Origin: Methanobacterium sp.
GTDB taxonomy: Archaea; Methanobacteriota; Methanobacteria; Methanobacteriales; Methanobacteriaceae
Assembly: GCA_021372715.1 (NCBI GenBank)
Contig: JAJFTX010000023.1
Coordinates: 1-13,899, forward strand
Direction of reading: 5' to 3'
Length of the DNA stretch: 13,899 nt
The notes beneath the pieces are model-generated. The model saw only the letters and a list, made by a program, of their open reading frames with translations. It ran no database searches and was not told the origin of the DNA. Below, in pieces: positions 1-5,751 of this stretch. Position 1 is the first letter of the stretch, and each line of letters begins with the position of its first letter. The translations under genes and the position numbers were made by a program.

Positions 1-5
1 ACATA

Positions 6-40
6 AAAGTTTATATATATAATAGTTATATATTATGACT
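6..40 (+). promoter_or_regulatory. TATA-box promoter of the His/Met-rich gene
   Basis: An alternating T/A run, TTTATATATATA, at about 10-21 is a good archaeal TATA box. Transcription would start near position 40-45, leaving a leader of roughly 65 nt before the ATG at 109. This is inferred from sequence only. Confidence 0.45.
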
Positions 41-108
41 ATGGGTTTATTGGAAAATAATAATTTAACCATAAAAACCCAGATAAAACTAAAAACAGGT
101 GATAAGAG

Positions 109-417
109 ATGCATAGAGAAATGGGAGGTATGCATATGCACGATAGACACGGACATATGCATCACCGAATGGAAAAGGATTGGATGATGAATAAAGAGTA
201 CATGGAGAAATTTATGGGGTACCTGTCAGATGAGGATAAGAAGAAACTGACCGCCGCTAAAATTGCCATGAAAATCGCCATGTATGAAAAGAAAAAGGAA
301 CTCTTGGAAGAGAAGAAAAAGATAATGGCCATGAAATATGATATGAAAGCAGAAAAAATGGAAAAGAAGATAGAAATGCTCAAAATGATGCGGGACATGA
401 TAGAAGATAAGGACTAG
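109..417 (+). CDS. Small His/Met-rich protein with a charged helical tail
   Basis: This is a 102 aa protein that I do not recognise as a named family. The ATG is preceded by GGTGAT at 98-103, a close match to the archaeal Shine-Dalgarno sequence, which supports this start. Residues 1-21 carry seven His and six Met (MH, HMH, HGHMHH), a composition that often binds copper, nickel or zinc. From residue about 44 on, the protein is Lys/Glu/Met-rich with no Pro or Gly and is probably one long helix or coiled coil. About 20 of the 102 residues are Met. There is no signal peptide or membrane segment, so it should be cytoplasmic. A metal-binding or metal-buffering role is inferred from composition only. 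A MarR-type regulator gene follows on the same strand after a terminator-like T-tract, so the two are probably separate transcripts. Confidence 0.75.
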   Translation: MHREMGGMHMHDRHGHMHHRMEKDWMMNKEYMEKFMGYLSDEDKKKLTAAKIAMKIAMYEKKKELLEEKKKIMAMKYDMKAEKMEKKIEMLKMMRDMIEDKD

Positions 418-439
418 AAGATAAACTATAAAAAAAATT

Positions 440-478
440 TTATTCAAAAAATTAATTAATTTTTTTTAAAATTAATTA
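440..478 (+). terminator. T-tract terminator after the His/Met-rich gene
   Basis: The sequence AAAAAATTAATTAATTTTTTTT is a self-complementary A/T palindrome ending in eight T, followed by further T-rich DNA. It lies shortly after the stop codon at 415-417. Archaeal RNA polymerase terminates on such T-tracts. Confidence 0.5.
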
Positions 479-563
479 TTCTTTTCTTAATTCCCTTATT
501 CTTAATATTATATCAGCTTAAACCAGTTTTATGGATCCTATATTCCCCGTAAAAAGAAAGATA

Positions 564-616
564 ATAGATCTATAATTTGTGAATAGTTTTTTTTAAATAA
601 TAGTTTTATTATATAA
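564..616 (+). promoter_or_regulatory. Probable marR promoter with a 10-bp palindrome
   Basis: A TATA-like element (TTATTATATAA, about 605-615) would place the transcript start near 636-640, just before the chosen start codon. The perfect palindrome ATAGATCTAT sits upstream at 564-573. MarR proteins often bind palindromes near their own promoters, so this could be an operator, but it is short and lies in AT-rich DNA. Confidence 0.3.
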
Positions 617-660
617 CTAAATTGGATATTATTTACTGTATTTTTATCGGATGGATAGTG

Positions 661-1110
661 ATGGATGACGAGAAATTGAATAGAATGGTGGAAGACCTTT
701 ATACACTGTTCCCCCTAGTTAGAAAGAAGATCTTCAAACCTAGAAAACGGTTTAAAAAGAATAAGATACCCTATTCTCACTATCATGTGCTTAGAATTTT
801 AAACAAAAGGGGAGAGCTCCCCATGTCTGAGATCGGAAGACTGGCCCATATACATAAATCAAATATGACCTCCTTAACCGATAAATTGGTGGAAGAAGGG
901 GTAGCCGAACGGCTTCCTGACGAAAACGACCGCAGAAAGATAAACCTGGCCATAAACAACCAAGGCAAAGAACTCCTGGACAACTGGAGAAAACAACACT
1001 ACACCGATATAAAAACCAAACTAGCCACCCTATCCGAAGAAGACCAGGAAACACTCTACCAATCAGTTAAGAACATCAAAGAGATTATTCAGAAGATAGA
1101 TGAAGGATAA
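661..1110 (+). CDS. MarR-family winged-helix transcriptional regulator
   Basis: This is a 149 aa protein of usual MarR length. It should act as a homodimer that binds palindromic operators and is released by a small ligand, oxidation or metal. The winged-helix region runs from residue about 38 (YSHYHVLRIL) through the recognition helix region near 65-80 to the wing DENDRRK at 87-93. This is the typical D-x-R-R-x motif of the family. The N- and C-terminal helices would form the dimer interface. A TTG at 622 could extend the frame by 13 residues, but the extension (DIIYCIFIGW) is unlike MarR N-termini and the TATA box lies at about 605-615. The GTG at 658 is an alternative start. The target is unknown: candidates are itself, the His/Met-rich gene upstream, or the surface genes downstream. 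Confidence 0.88.
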   Translation: MDDEKLNRMVEDLYTLFPLVRKKIFKPRKRFKKNKIPYSHYHVLRILNKRGELPMSEIGRLAHIHKSNMTSLTDKLVEEGVAERLPDENDRRKINLAINNQGKELLDNWRKQHYTDIKTKLATLSEEDQETLYQSVKNIKEIIQKIDEG

Positions 1111-1470
1111 AATCAAAAATAATTTATTTTTTAATATAATAATTAGTTAATAAAGTCCTCATCAGTGTCATAAATCCGATTGAATAAGAAAGGTAAAAAA
1201 AGGCATTGTGTATAAGATATGATTGTGATGTTTCATAAAAACTGGTTTATTAGTAATATAAATTCTGCTCCAAATCCATACACAATCAAAGCAAATACAA
1301 GACGTATCTATTTATATTTCAGGGAAAATAATCGATAATATTGTTTTTCATAGATTTAACTAATAAATAGTGAGTATAATTTGTATTAAAGGTTGTGCTT
1401 TATACAATAATGGATTGTGGCCGCTTTATTTGTGAATATTTAAAGTTATCTATTTGTAAGTAAGTTGTTA
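1111..1470. other. AT-rich intergenic stretch with scattered ATTGTG motifs
   Basis: No gene is visible here. A T-rich run just after marR (about 1118-1150) probably ends that transcript. A 9-bp inverted repeat, ATTGTGTAT at 1205-1213 and ATACACAAT at 1278-1286, flanks 64 bp. Related ATTGTG or GTTGTG words recur near 1222, 1392 and 1414. These could be protein-binding sites, but the pattern is weak. Confidence 0.3.
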
Positions 1471-1503
1471 CTTTTAAATAACATGATAAACTGATATAAA
1501 TTC
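1471..1503 (+). promoter_or_regulatory. Promoter of surface-protein cassette 1
   Basis: CTTTTAAATA at 1471-1480 is a TATA-like box. Transcription about 25 nt downstream would begin near 1502, right before the inverted repeat at 1507. The other two cassettes have the same spacing between TATA box and repeat, which supports the call. Confidence 0.4.
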
Positions 1504-1506
1504 AGA

Positions 1507-1546
1507 GTAGGAATCGTTTGATGTATCTGATTTAGAATATTCCTAC
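1507..1546 (+). promoter_or_regulatory. 5'-leader inverted repeat, copy 1
   Basis: GTAGGAAT at 1507-1514 pairs perfectly with ATTCCTAC at 1539-1546 across a 24 nt loop. Equivalent arms occur at 2886-2928 and 9771-9821 with changed bases but kept pairing. It sits at the presumed transcript start, upstream of the ribosome binding site at 1559-1568. It could be a leader hairpin or a dyad operator. Confidence 0.6.
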
Positions 1547-1574
1547 AAAGGGGGCATAAAGGGGGTGAAAAAAG

Positions 1575-2222
1575 ATGCGAAAAATAGCAACCTTGTTTTT
1601 ACTGATGATTACATTTGGTATGGTCTTTGCAGGAGCAGTCTCTGCACAGGATATAGATGCAACAGTAAATGTAACTGTTAATGATACCAATGGTGACCCT
1701 GTTGATGTGACATGCCCAGGTAATGAAGTAATAGTCGATGTGCTTGTTAAAAACAACGGTGAGGAATTTAATAGTCCTGTTGTAGGGCTGGTTATTGATC
1801 CAGAGAGTGGATTGCAATTTGATCCTAATAATGCTATGATGTGGGATGGTTCACAATGGATCATAAACGACCCAAGTAATTGGTTAAAAGAGTTTTTTTA
1901 TTGGGACTCACAAACTAATCAATGGTGTTGGGATATTCAACTTATAACCAATCTGGCTCCAAATCAACAAGTTGAACTTTTAGCACCAGCTATAGTAACT
2001 GACTACGGATCAATAAAAACAGATGCAACATTATATCAAATTGGTTTTGTACTTAGAACCATTGATGAGGACAGTTACACCTTTGAATCAGTGCCTTGCC
2101 ACAATTGCCATGGCCATCATGGTGAAACCGTACCTATGCAAGCTACAGGTTCCCCATTAGCATTAGCAGCGCTCGGATTATTAGGTATATTAGGAGGAGC
2201 AGTCTACGGTAAACTCCGATAG
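1575..2222 (+). CDS. Secreted, sortase-signal surface protein with CxxCH motif (cassette 1)
   Basis: This 215 aa protein probably sits on the cell surface. Residues 1-24 form a classic signal peptide (MRKIATLFLL..., cleavage likely after VSA). The middle (about 28-165) is beta-rich and resembles the DUF11/Ig-like fold: an NGDPVDVTCPG strand start, a VKNNGEE turn, and a Trp-rich loop with W101, W110, W117 and W119. At 175-179 is CHNCH (a CxxCH motif), followed by more His. Residue 186 begins VPMQATG, then a hydrophobic stretch and the tail YGKLR. This tripartite layout matches an LPXTG-like sorting signal. The start is fixed by GGGGGTGA six nt before the ATG. It is paralogous to the proteins at 2956 and 9844 but is the most diverged of the three. 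Whether the CxxCH binds heme or a metal cannot be told from sequence. No sortase gene is in the window. Confidence 0.85.
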   Translation: MRKIATLFLLMITFGMVFAGAVSAQDIDATVNVTVNDTNGDPVDVTCPGNEVIVDVLVKNNGEEFNSPVVGLVIDPESGLQFDPNNAMMWDGSQWIINDPSNWLKEFFYWDSQTNQWCWDIQLITNLAPNQQVELLAPAIVTDYGSIKTDATLYQIGFVLRTIDEDSYTFESVPCHNCHGHHGETVPMQATGSPLALAALGLLGILGGAVYGKLR

Positions 2223-2225
2223 AAA

Positions 2226-2259
2226 TAATATACTATTATTTTTTTTCTATTCTTTTTTT
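2226..2259 (+). terminator. Double T-tract terminator, copy 1
   Basis: Two T-runs separated by CTATTC follow the stop codon. The same arrangement follows both paralogues (3631-3664 and 10485-10513), so it is a conserved part of the cassette and probably ends, or attenuates, transcription between the two cassette genes. Confidence 0.55.
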
Positions 2260-2366
2260 GAACATTTTTCAATAATTTTTTATAGATGGTGTTTAAGTTC
2301 ATTTCAGGTGAAAATTAATTTTTAGGCGAGGAGATTTGTTAAAAGGTGGTTGTCGGCTCACCTATA

Positions 2367-2537
2367 ATGTTAATATTAATTACATACGTAGATGGAGTTT
2401 TACAAGGAGCAATAAGCAGCTAAACCTTCAACGACGTAAACACTAACCATACCATAAGCGCTTTATTTATACATTATTGGATAACCAGAGCAGGGATCAT
2501 TTTTGAAAAAACTAAGAAAGTTCAAAGATTCAATTGA
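2367..2537 (+). pseudogene. Remnant of a DUF11/InlB-repeat surface gene (cassette 1)
   Basis: Read in frame from 2388, the DNA gives VDGVLQGAISS, a TAA stop at 2421-2423, then TFNDVNTNHTISALFIHYW. This closely matches the end of the 296 aa protein at 10652-11542 (VDGVDQGAISSYTFNDV..., ending IHIW). The stop comes from TAC to TAA. The rest of the gene is missing. Beyond the Trp the frame runs on to a stop at 2535-2537, where the intact gene ends. The remnant sits where the DUF11 gene lies in the other two cassettes, and it is followed by the same hairpin terminator. A weak trace of a ribosome binding site (AAAAGGTGG) is seen at 2341-2349. Confidence 0.8.
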
Positions 2538-2538
2538 A

Positions 2539-2574
2539 TGTTGGTTTATTAAAATCAACACTATTTATTTTTTT
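2539..2574 (+). terminator. Hairpin plus T-tract ending cassette 1
   Basis: TGTTGGTTT at 2539-2547 pairs with AAATCAACA at 2552-2560 (one G-U pair), followed by a T-tract at about 2566-2574. The same hairpin and tract follow the two intact DUF11 genes. Confidence 0.6.
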
Positions 2575-2635
2575 ACACTATTTAAGAAATGTGAATTTTT
2601 AATAGAATTGCATATAGCTTATAGCTTAAGTATGG

Positions 2636-2770
2636 ATGGCATCTTTACTCCTTAGTATATATTACTTGCACAGCAATAATTTATGGAATATCATTACACT
2701 AGACATCGTTATAGTATTAGCCGTAATTATTATTTTAACAATCGCTACTTTAACCAACGGATCACAATAA
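2636..2770 (+). CDS. Possible 44 aa hydrophobic protein, or a gene fragment
   Basis: An ATG-to-TAA frame of 44 codons encodes a mostly hydrophobic peptide: MASLLLSIYYLH, a short polar patch, then a likely membrane helix (DIVIVLAVIIILTIATL, about residues 24-40) and a TNGSQ end. Codon choice looks protein-like, and a stop lies just upstream in frame. There is no Shine-Dalgarno sequence and no obvious promoter. It may be a real small membrane protein or the leftover of a larger transporter gene. I do not recognise a family. Confidence 0.25.
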   Translation: MASLLLSIYYLHSNNLWNIITLDIVIVLAVIIILTIATLTNGSQ

Positions 2771-2854
2771 AATCAATTATTTCATAGATAATTTGAGCTT
2801 CTAGTAAAAATAGATTGTAATTACTTCTTTTTATGAATATTTTATTAGTTATAA

Positions 2855-2885
2855 TTTTATATAATATGATAATCATATGAATTTA
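2855..2885 (+). promoter_or_regulatory. Promoter of surface-protein cassette 2
   Basis: TTTTATATAAT at 2855-2865 is a good TATA box. A start about 25 nt downstream falls at about 2885, immediately before the inverted repeat at 2886. Confidence 0.55.
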
Positions 2886-2928
2886 AGTAGGAATATTTAT
2901 TTGAATGTTTTTTAGGTTTAATCCTACT
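2886..2928 (+). promoter_or_regulatory. 5'-leader inverted repeat, copy 2
   Basis: AGTAGGA at 2886-2892 pairs with TCCTACT at 2922-2928 across a 29 nt loop. It is the counterpart of the repeats at 1507 and 9771 and lies at the presumed transcript start, 13 nt before the GGGGGTGA ribosome binding site. Confidence 0.6.
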
Positions 2929-2955
2929 GATGGGGCATAAAGGGGGTGAAAACGT

Positions 2956-3624
2956 ATGAAAAAAATAGCAACAATCTTTTTACTAATGATCAGTTTTGGT
3001 ATGGTCTTCGCCGGAGCAGTCTCCGCACAAGAAACAGCTGGAACCGTGACCACAACTGTTATTGATGAAAATGGAAATCCTGCAACCACGGTTTGTAATG
3101 GTGATACTGTCATCATTGATGTAGTAGCAAATAACACTGGAGACACGAATCTTAATTGGCCATTTGTTAATGTGACTGTTCTTAAAAACTCTAGTTTAGC
3201 AGTTGATCCGGCAACAGCAGTAATGACCTGGTTTTACAACGATGGTACTTCTGACACATATATAAACAACGCTTCTAATCCATTCTTCTACTGGAGCGAT
3301 GCTTGGGGAAGTTGGATCTGGTATATTGGATGGGCTGTAGATGACAACGCGATGTATCCTGGTGAATATGCTACGCTTGATGTAGCAGCCTTAGTCAAAG
3401 AAACCGGAGCAATAACAGTGAACAGTGAATTATTTAATCAGCCACCAGGTCCACGTCAAATCTCACTGGATTCTGACAGTTACACATTCTTATCAGTACC
3501 CTGCAGACATTGCCATCCGTATGGAGAAACTGTGCCTATGCAGAACACCGGAGCACCTATAGCAGCTGCTATAATGGGACTGGTGGGAATAATCGGTGGA
3601 ACAGTCTACGGCAAACTTCGATAG
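2956..3624 (+). CDS. Secreted, sortase-signal surface protein with CxxCH motif (cassette 2)
   Basis: This 222 aa protein is close to the 213 aa paralogue at 9844; they share the TTTVIDENGNPATTVCNGDT segment and the WAVDDNAMYPGE turn. Residues 1-24 are a signal peptide ending VSA. The body is a DUF11-like beta sandwich (VANNTGDTNLNWPFVNVTV) interrupted by an aromatic loop (FFYWSDAWGSWIWYIGW). CRHCH at 183-187 is the CxxCH motif. The C-terminal sorting-like signal starts at 193 (VPMQNTG) and ends with VYGKLR. The ATG follows AGGGGGTGA at 2941-2949. A double T-tract separates it from the DUF11 gene downstream. It is probably exported and then anchored by a sortase or held by the C-terminal helix. 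The Asn and Thr content suggests several possible N-glycosylation sites, which is inference. Confidence 0.87.
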   Translation: MKKIATIFLLMISFGMVFAGAVSAQETAGTVTTTVIDENGNPATTVCNGDTVIIDVVANNTGDTNLNWPFVNVTVLKNSSLAVDPATAVMTWFYNDGTSDTYINNASNPFFYWSDAWGSWIWYIGWAVDDNAMYPGEYATLDVAALVKETGAITVNSELFNQPPGPRQISLDSDSYTFLSVPCRHCHPYGETVPMQNTGAPIAAAIMGLVGIIGGTVYGKLR

Positions 3625-3630
3625 TAAAAA

Positions 3631-3664
3631 TATAATAATATTTTTTTTCTATTCTTTTTTTTTT
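3631..3664 (+). terminator. Double T-tract terminator, copy 2
   Basis: Eight T, CTATTC and about ten T follow the stop codon, almost identical to the elements at 2226 and 10485. Confidence 0.55.
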
Positions 3665-3784
3665 GCTCATAAATAACTTTCAATTAGTTTGCTCTTTAGT
3701 GACTTTTATCACTGCTTTTTTGTTGATTTAAGGTTTGGGGTGATGTACATATTTATGAAAGTATTTACATACCTTGTTTGAAAT

Positions 3785-3822
3785 GTTATAAAAAAAAATT
3801 ATAAAAGGGGGTGAAAAAGATA
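3785..3822 (+). promoter_or_regulatory. Start region of the cassette 2 DUF11 gene (GTG or ATA)
   Basis: AAAAGGGGGTGAAAAAGATA spans 3803-3822. The in-frame GTG at 3811 lies inside the Shine-Dalgarno-like GGGGGTGA, so that site cannot serve it. The ATA at 3820 has the exact six-nt spacing that ATG has after the same GGGGGTGA at 1575. An in-frame TAA at 3802-3804 rules out an earlier start. A TATA-like GTTATAAAA at about 3785-3793 could instead give a near-leaderless GTG mRNA. Confidence 0.45.
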
Positions 3823-5364
3823 AAAAAACAACTAATCTTACTCAGTATCATATTTATTTTTGGTTTCATTTTCTGCGGAGCGGCCTCTGCAGCCCAGTAT
3901 GCAGATTTACAAGTTTCTAATTCTAATTGTGTAGTGTCCAGTGATGGGCAGACCGCGGATTTCAGCCTAACCGTAACTAACAACGGTCCCAGCACGGCTC
4001 AAAATGTGGTTTTACAGGATCAGATGTTAGGTGTGGATGTTAAATCTTCCCAGTACAGTATCAACAATGGTGCCTGGCAGGACTGGAACCAACATTACAT
4101 CACTTTAGGAACCATGAATGCAGGTTCAAGTGTTCTTGTACAGTTCCAGGCAGATGTAACCGGCACATCGCTAGCGAATAGGGCGCAGGTATCCAGCACC
4201 ACCACGGACCTCATCCGAACCAATAACGTTCAGATTTACAAAACACAAGCAGCTTACACCATTATAGCCACAGCCGGGACAGGAGGAACCATCCAACCCA
4301 ATGGAAACGTGAATGTTTACACTGGTAATTCACAAAGCTTCACCATAACACCAAACACAGGATATGTAATTAATGATGTCCTGGTAGATGGTGTTTCAAT
4401 AGGGGCAGTTCCCAGCTACACTTTCAACGACGTAACCAACAATCACACCATAAATGCCACATTCAAAACAACCGCCAGATTTGCATACATATCCAATCGG
4501 ATAGATAACACCATTTCAGTCATCGACATAAAAACAAACACAGTAACAGCCAATATACCGGTAGGATATAATCCTCAAGGTGTTGCGTTTACCCCAGATG
4601 GAAGTAAAGTATATGTAGCCAATTCAAGTAGCGATACTGTTTCAGTTATAAACACAGCAACTAACACAATAACAGCCACTATACCTGTAGGATTTTATCC
4701 TTGGGGTGTTGCGTTTACTCCAGATGGAAGTAAAGCATACGTAACGAACTATTATAGCAATAATGTTTCAGTTATAGACACAGCTACCAACACAGTGATA
4801 GGTAGCCCTATTTCGGTTGGTGATGGGCCTATTGGTGTTGCGGTAACTCCAGATGGAAGTAAAGCATATGTAGTGAACTATTATGGCAATAATGTTTCGG
4901 TCATCAACACAATAGACAACACTGTTACCACCACCATAAACGTAGATAGTGGGCCTTTTGGTGTTGCGTTTACCCCAGATGGAAGTAAAGCATACGTAAC
5001 GAACTATGATAACAGTACTGTTTCAGTTATAGACACAGCAACCAACACAGTGATAGGCAACCCTATTCCGGTTGGTTATGCACCGACTGGTGTGGCGGTA
5101 ACTCCAGATGGAAGTAAAGCATACGTAGCAAACTGGAATAGTAATACTGTTTCGGTCATCAACACATTAACCAACACTGTAACCACAACCATAAACGTAG
5201 GAATTGAGCCTATTGGTGTTGCGTTTACCCCAGATGGAAGTAAAGCATATGTAGCCAATTCAGGTAGCAATACTGTTTCAGTTATAGACACAGCAAACAA
5301 CATAATCACCAACAACATACTCGTAGGAAATAATCCATGTGCATTTGGTAATTTCATAGGATAA
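3811..5364 (+). CDS. Secreted DUF11 protein with seven-bladed YVTN beta-propeller (cassette 2)
   Basis: This 517 aa extracellular protein begins with a signal peptide at 1-27 (KKQLILLSIIFIF..., cleavage near AASA). A DUF11 domain follows at about 28-143 (VTNNGPSTAQNVVLQD...). Next is one InlB-like/Flg_new_2-type repeat at about 149-219 (ATAGTGGTIQPNG...SYTFNDVTNNHTI). Seven YVTN repeats of 42-43 residues fill 223-517, each with VSVI(D/N)T and most with GVAFTPDGSK, enough for one closed propeller. There is no C-terminal anchor or sorting signal, so it is either released or held by another protein, perhaps the anchored protein upstream. The first 220 residues are nearly the same as those of the 296 aa protein at 10652. 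The start codon is uncertain: GTG at 3811 or ATA at 3820. Such propellers usually mediate protein binding or adhesion; no enzymatic site is seen. Confidence 0.9.
   Translation: MKKIKKQLILLSIIFIFGFIFCGAASAAQYADLQVSNSNCVVSSDGQTADFSLTVTNNGPSTAQNVVLQDQMLGVDVKSSQYSINNGAWQDWNQHYITLGTMNAGSSVLVQFQADVTGTSLANRAQVSSTTTDLIRTNNVQIYKTQAAYTIIATAGTGGTIQPNGNVNVYTGNSQSFTITPNTGYVINDVLVDGVSIGAVPSYTFNDVTNNHTINATFKTTARFAYISNRIDNTISVIDIKTNTVTANIPVGYNPQGVAFTPDGSKVYVANSSSDTVSVINTATNTITATIPVGFYPWGVAFTPDGSKAYVTNYYSNNVSVIDTATNTVIGSPISVGDGPIGVAVTPDGSKAYVVNYYGNNVSVINTIDNTVTTTINVDSGPFGVAFTPDGSKAYVTNYDNSTVSVIDTATNTVIGNPIPVGYAPTGVAVTPDGSKAYVANWNSNTVSVINTLTNTVTTTINVGIEPIGVAFTPDGSKAYVANSGSNTVSVIDTANNIITNNILVGNNPCAFGNFIG
4711..5220 (+). 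repeat. Two-blade (255 bp) higher-order repeat in the propeller
   Basis: Blades 3-4 and 5-6 of the propeller resemble each other as pairs. GCATACGTAACGAACTAT recurs at 4735 and 4990, exactly 255 bp apart. Odd blades carry TNTVIG and GVAVTPDGSK, and even blades carry VTTTINV and GVAFTPDGSK. This points to a recent duplication of a two-blade unit. Confidence 0.7.
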
Positions 5365-5426
5365 ATTGATCCTTAGAAAACCAAAGAGATCTGAAACAAG
5401 GTAAGTTTGCAAAAATTGAATCAAAA

Positions 5427-5463
5427 GTTGGTTTTTATAAAACCAACACTACTTATTTTTTTT
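5427..5463 (+). terminator. Hairpin plus T-tract ending cassette 2
   Basis: GTTGGTTTT at 5427-5435 pairs perfectly with AAAACCAAC at 5439-5447 around a TAT loop, followed by a nine-T run at about 5455-5463. This is the best-preserved of the three related terminators. Confidence 0.65.
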
Positions 5464-5751
5464 TAATTATTATTTTTTTTAACTAAAAAAAAAACGCTAT
5501 TTTACTAAATTAATGCCTTAAACACTTTACCTTAATAGGGGCTGGCAAAAAATCAAATATCCATCTACAACATCAATAATATACCACTAATAAAAGAAGA
5601 TACCATTTAAAACATTCTTTTTTTTATTTCTAAATAAATATTTACCTCATCTTCAAGATATTAAAAATATAATGCTATTTTGTAAACTTAAGCAGAGGTT
5701 CCTTTAATAAAAATTTGTTTAGATTATATTAGGTTAACAAGAGGTTTCGGA
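5464..5751 (+). promoter_or_regulatory. AT-rich gap holding the probable hyuAB promoter
   Basis: No gene is seen. AAAAATATAATG at about 5662-5673 could be the TATA box, giving a start near 5692. GAGGT at 5741-5745 is a modest ribosome binding site before the ATG at 5752. A second TATA-like word (GATTATATT, about 5722-5730) is probably too close to the start codon. Confidence 0.3.

Noticed and set aside
622..660. Upstream TTG start extending the MarR protein by 13 residues
   Set aside because: The extension is hydrophobic and unlike MarR N-termini, and it overlaps the region expected to hold the transcript start after the TATA box at about 605-615.
5076..5357. Minus-strand frame of 93 codons opposite the propeller repeats
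   Set aside because: Open antisense frames arise naturally from the periodic YVTN repeat; codon pattern and repeats favour the plus strand.
4477..5361. Regular direct repeats that might suggest a CRISPR array
   Set aside because: The repeats are 126-129 bp periods that encode propeller blades in frame; there are no unique spacers of CRISPR size.
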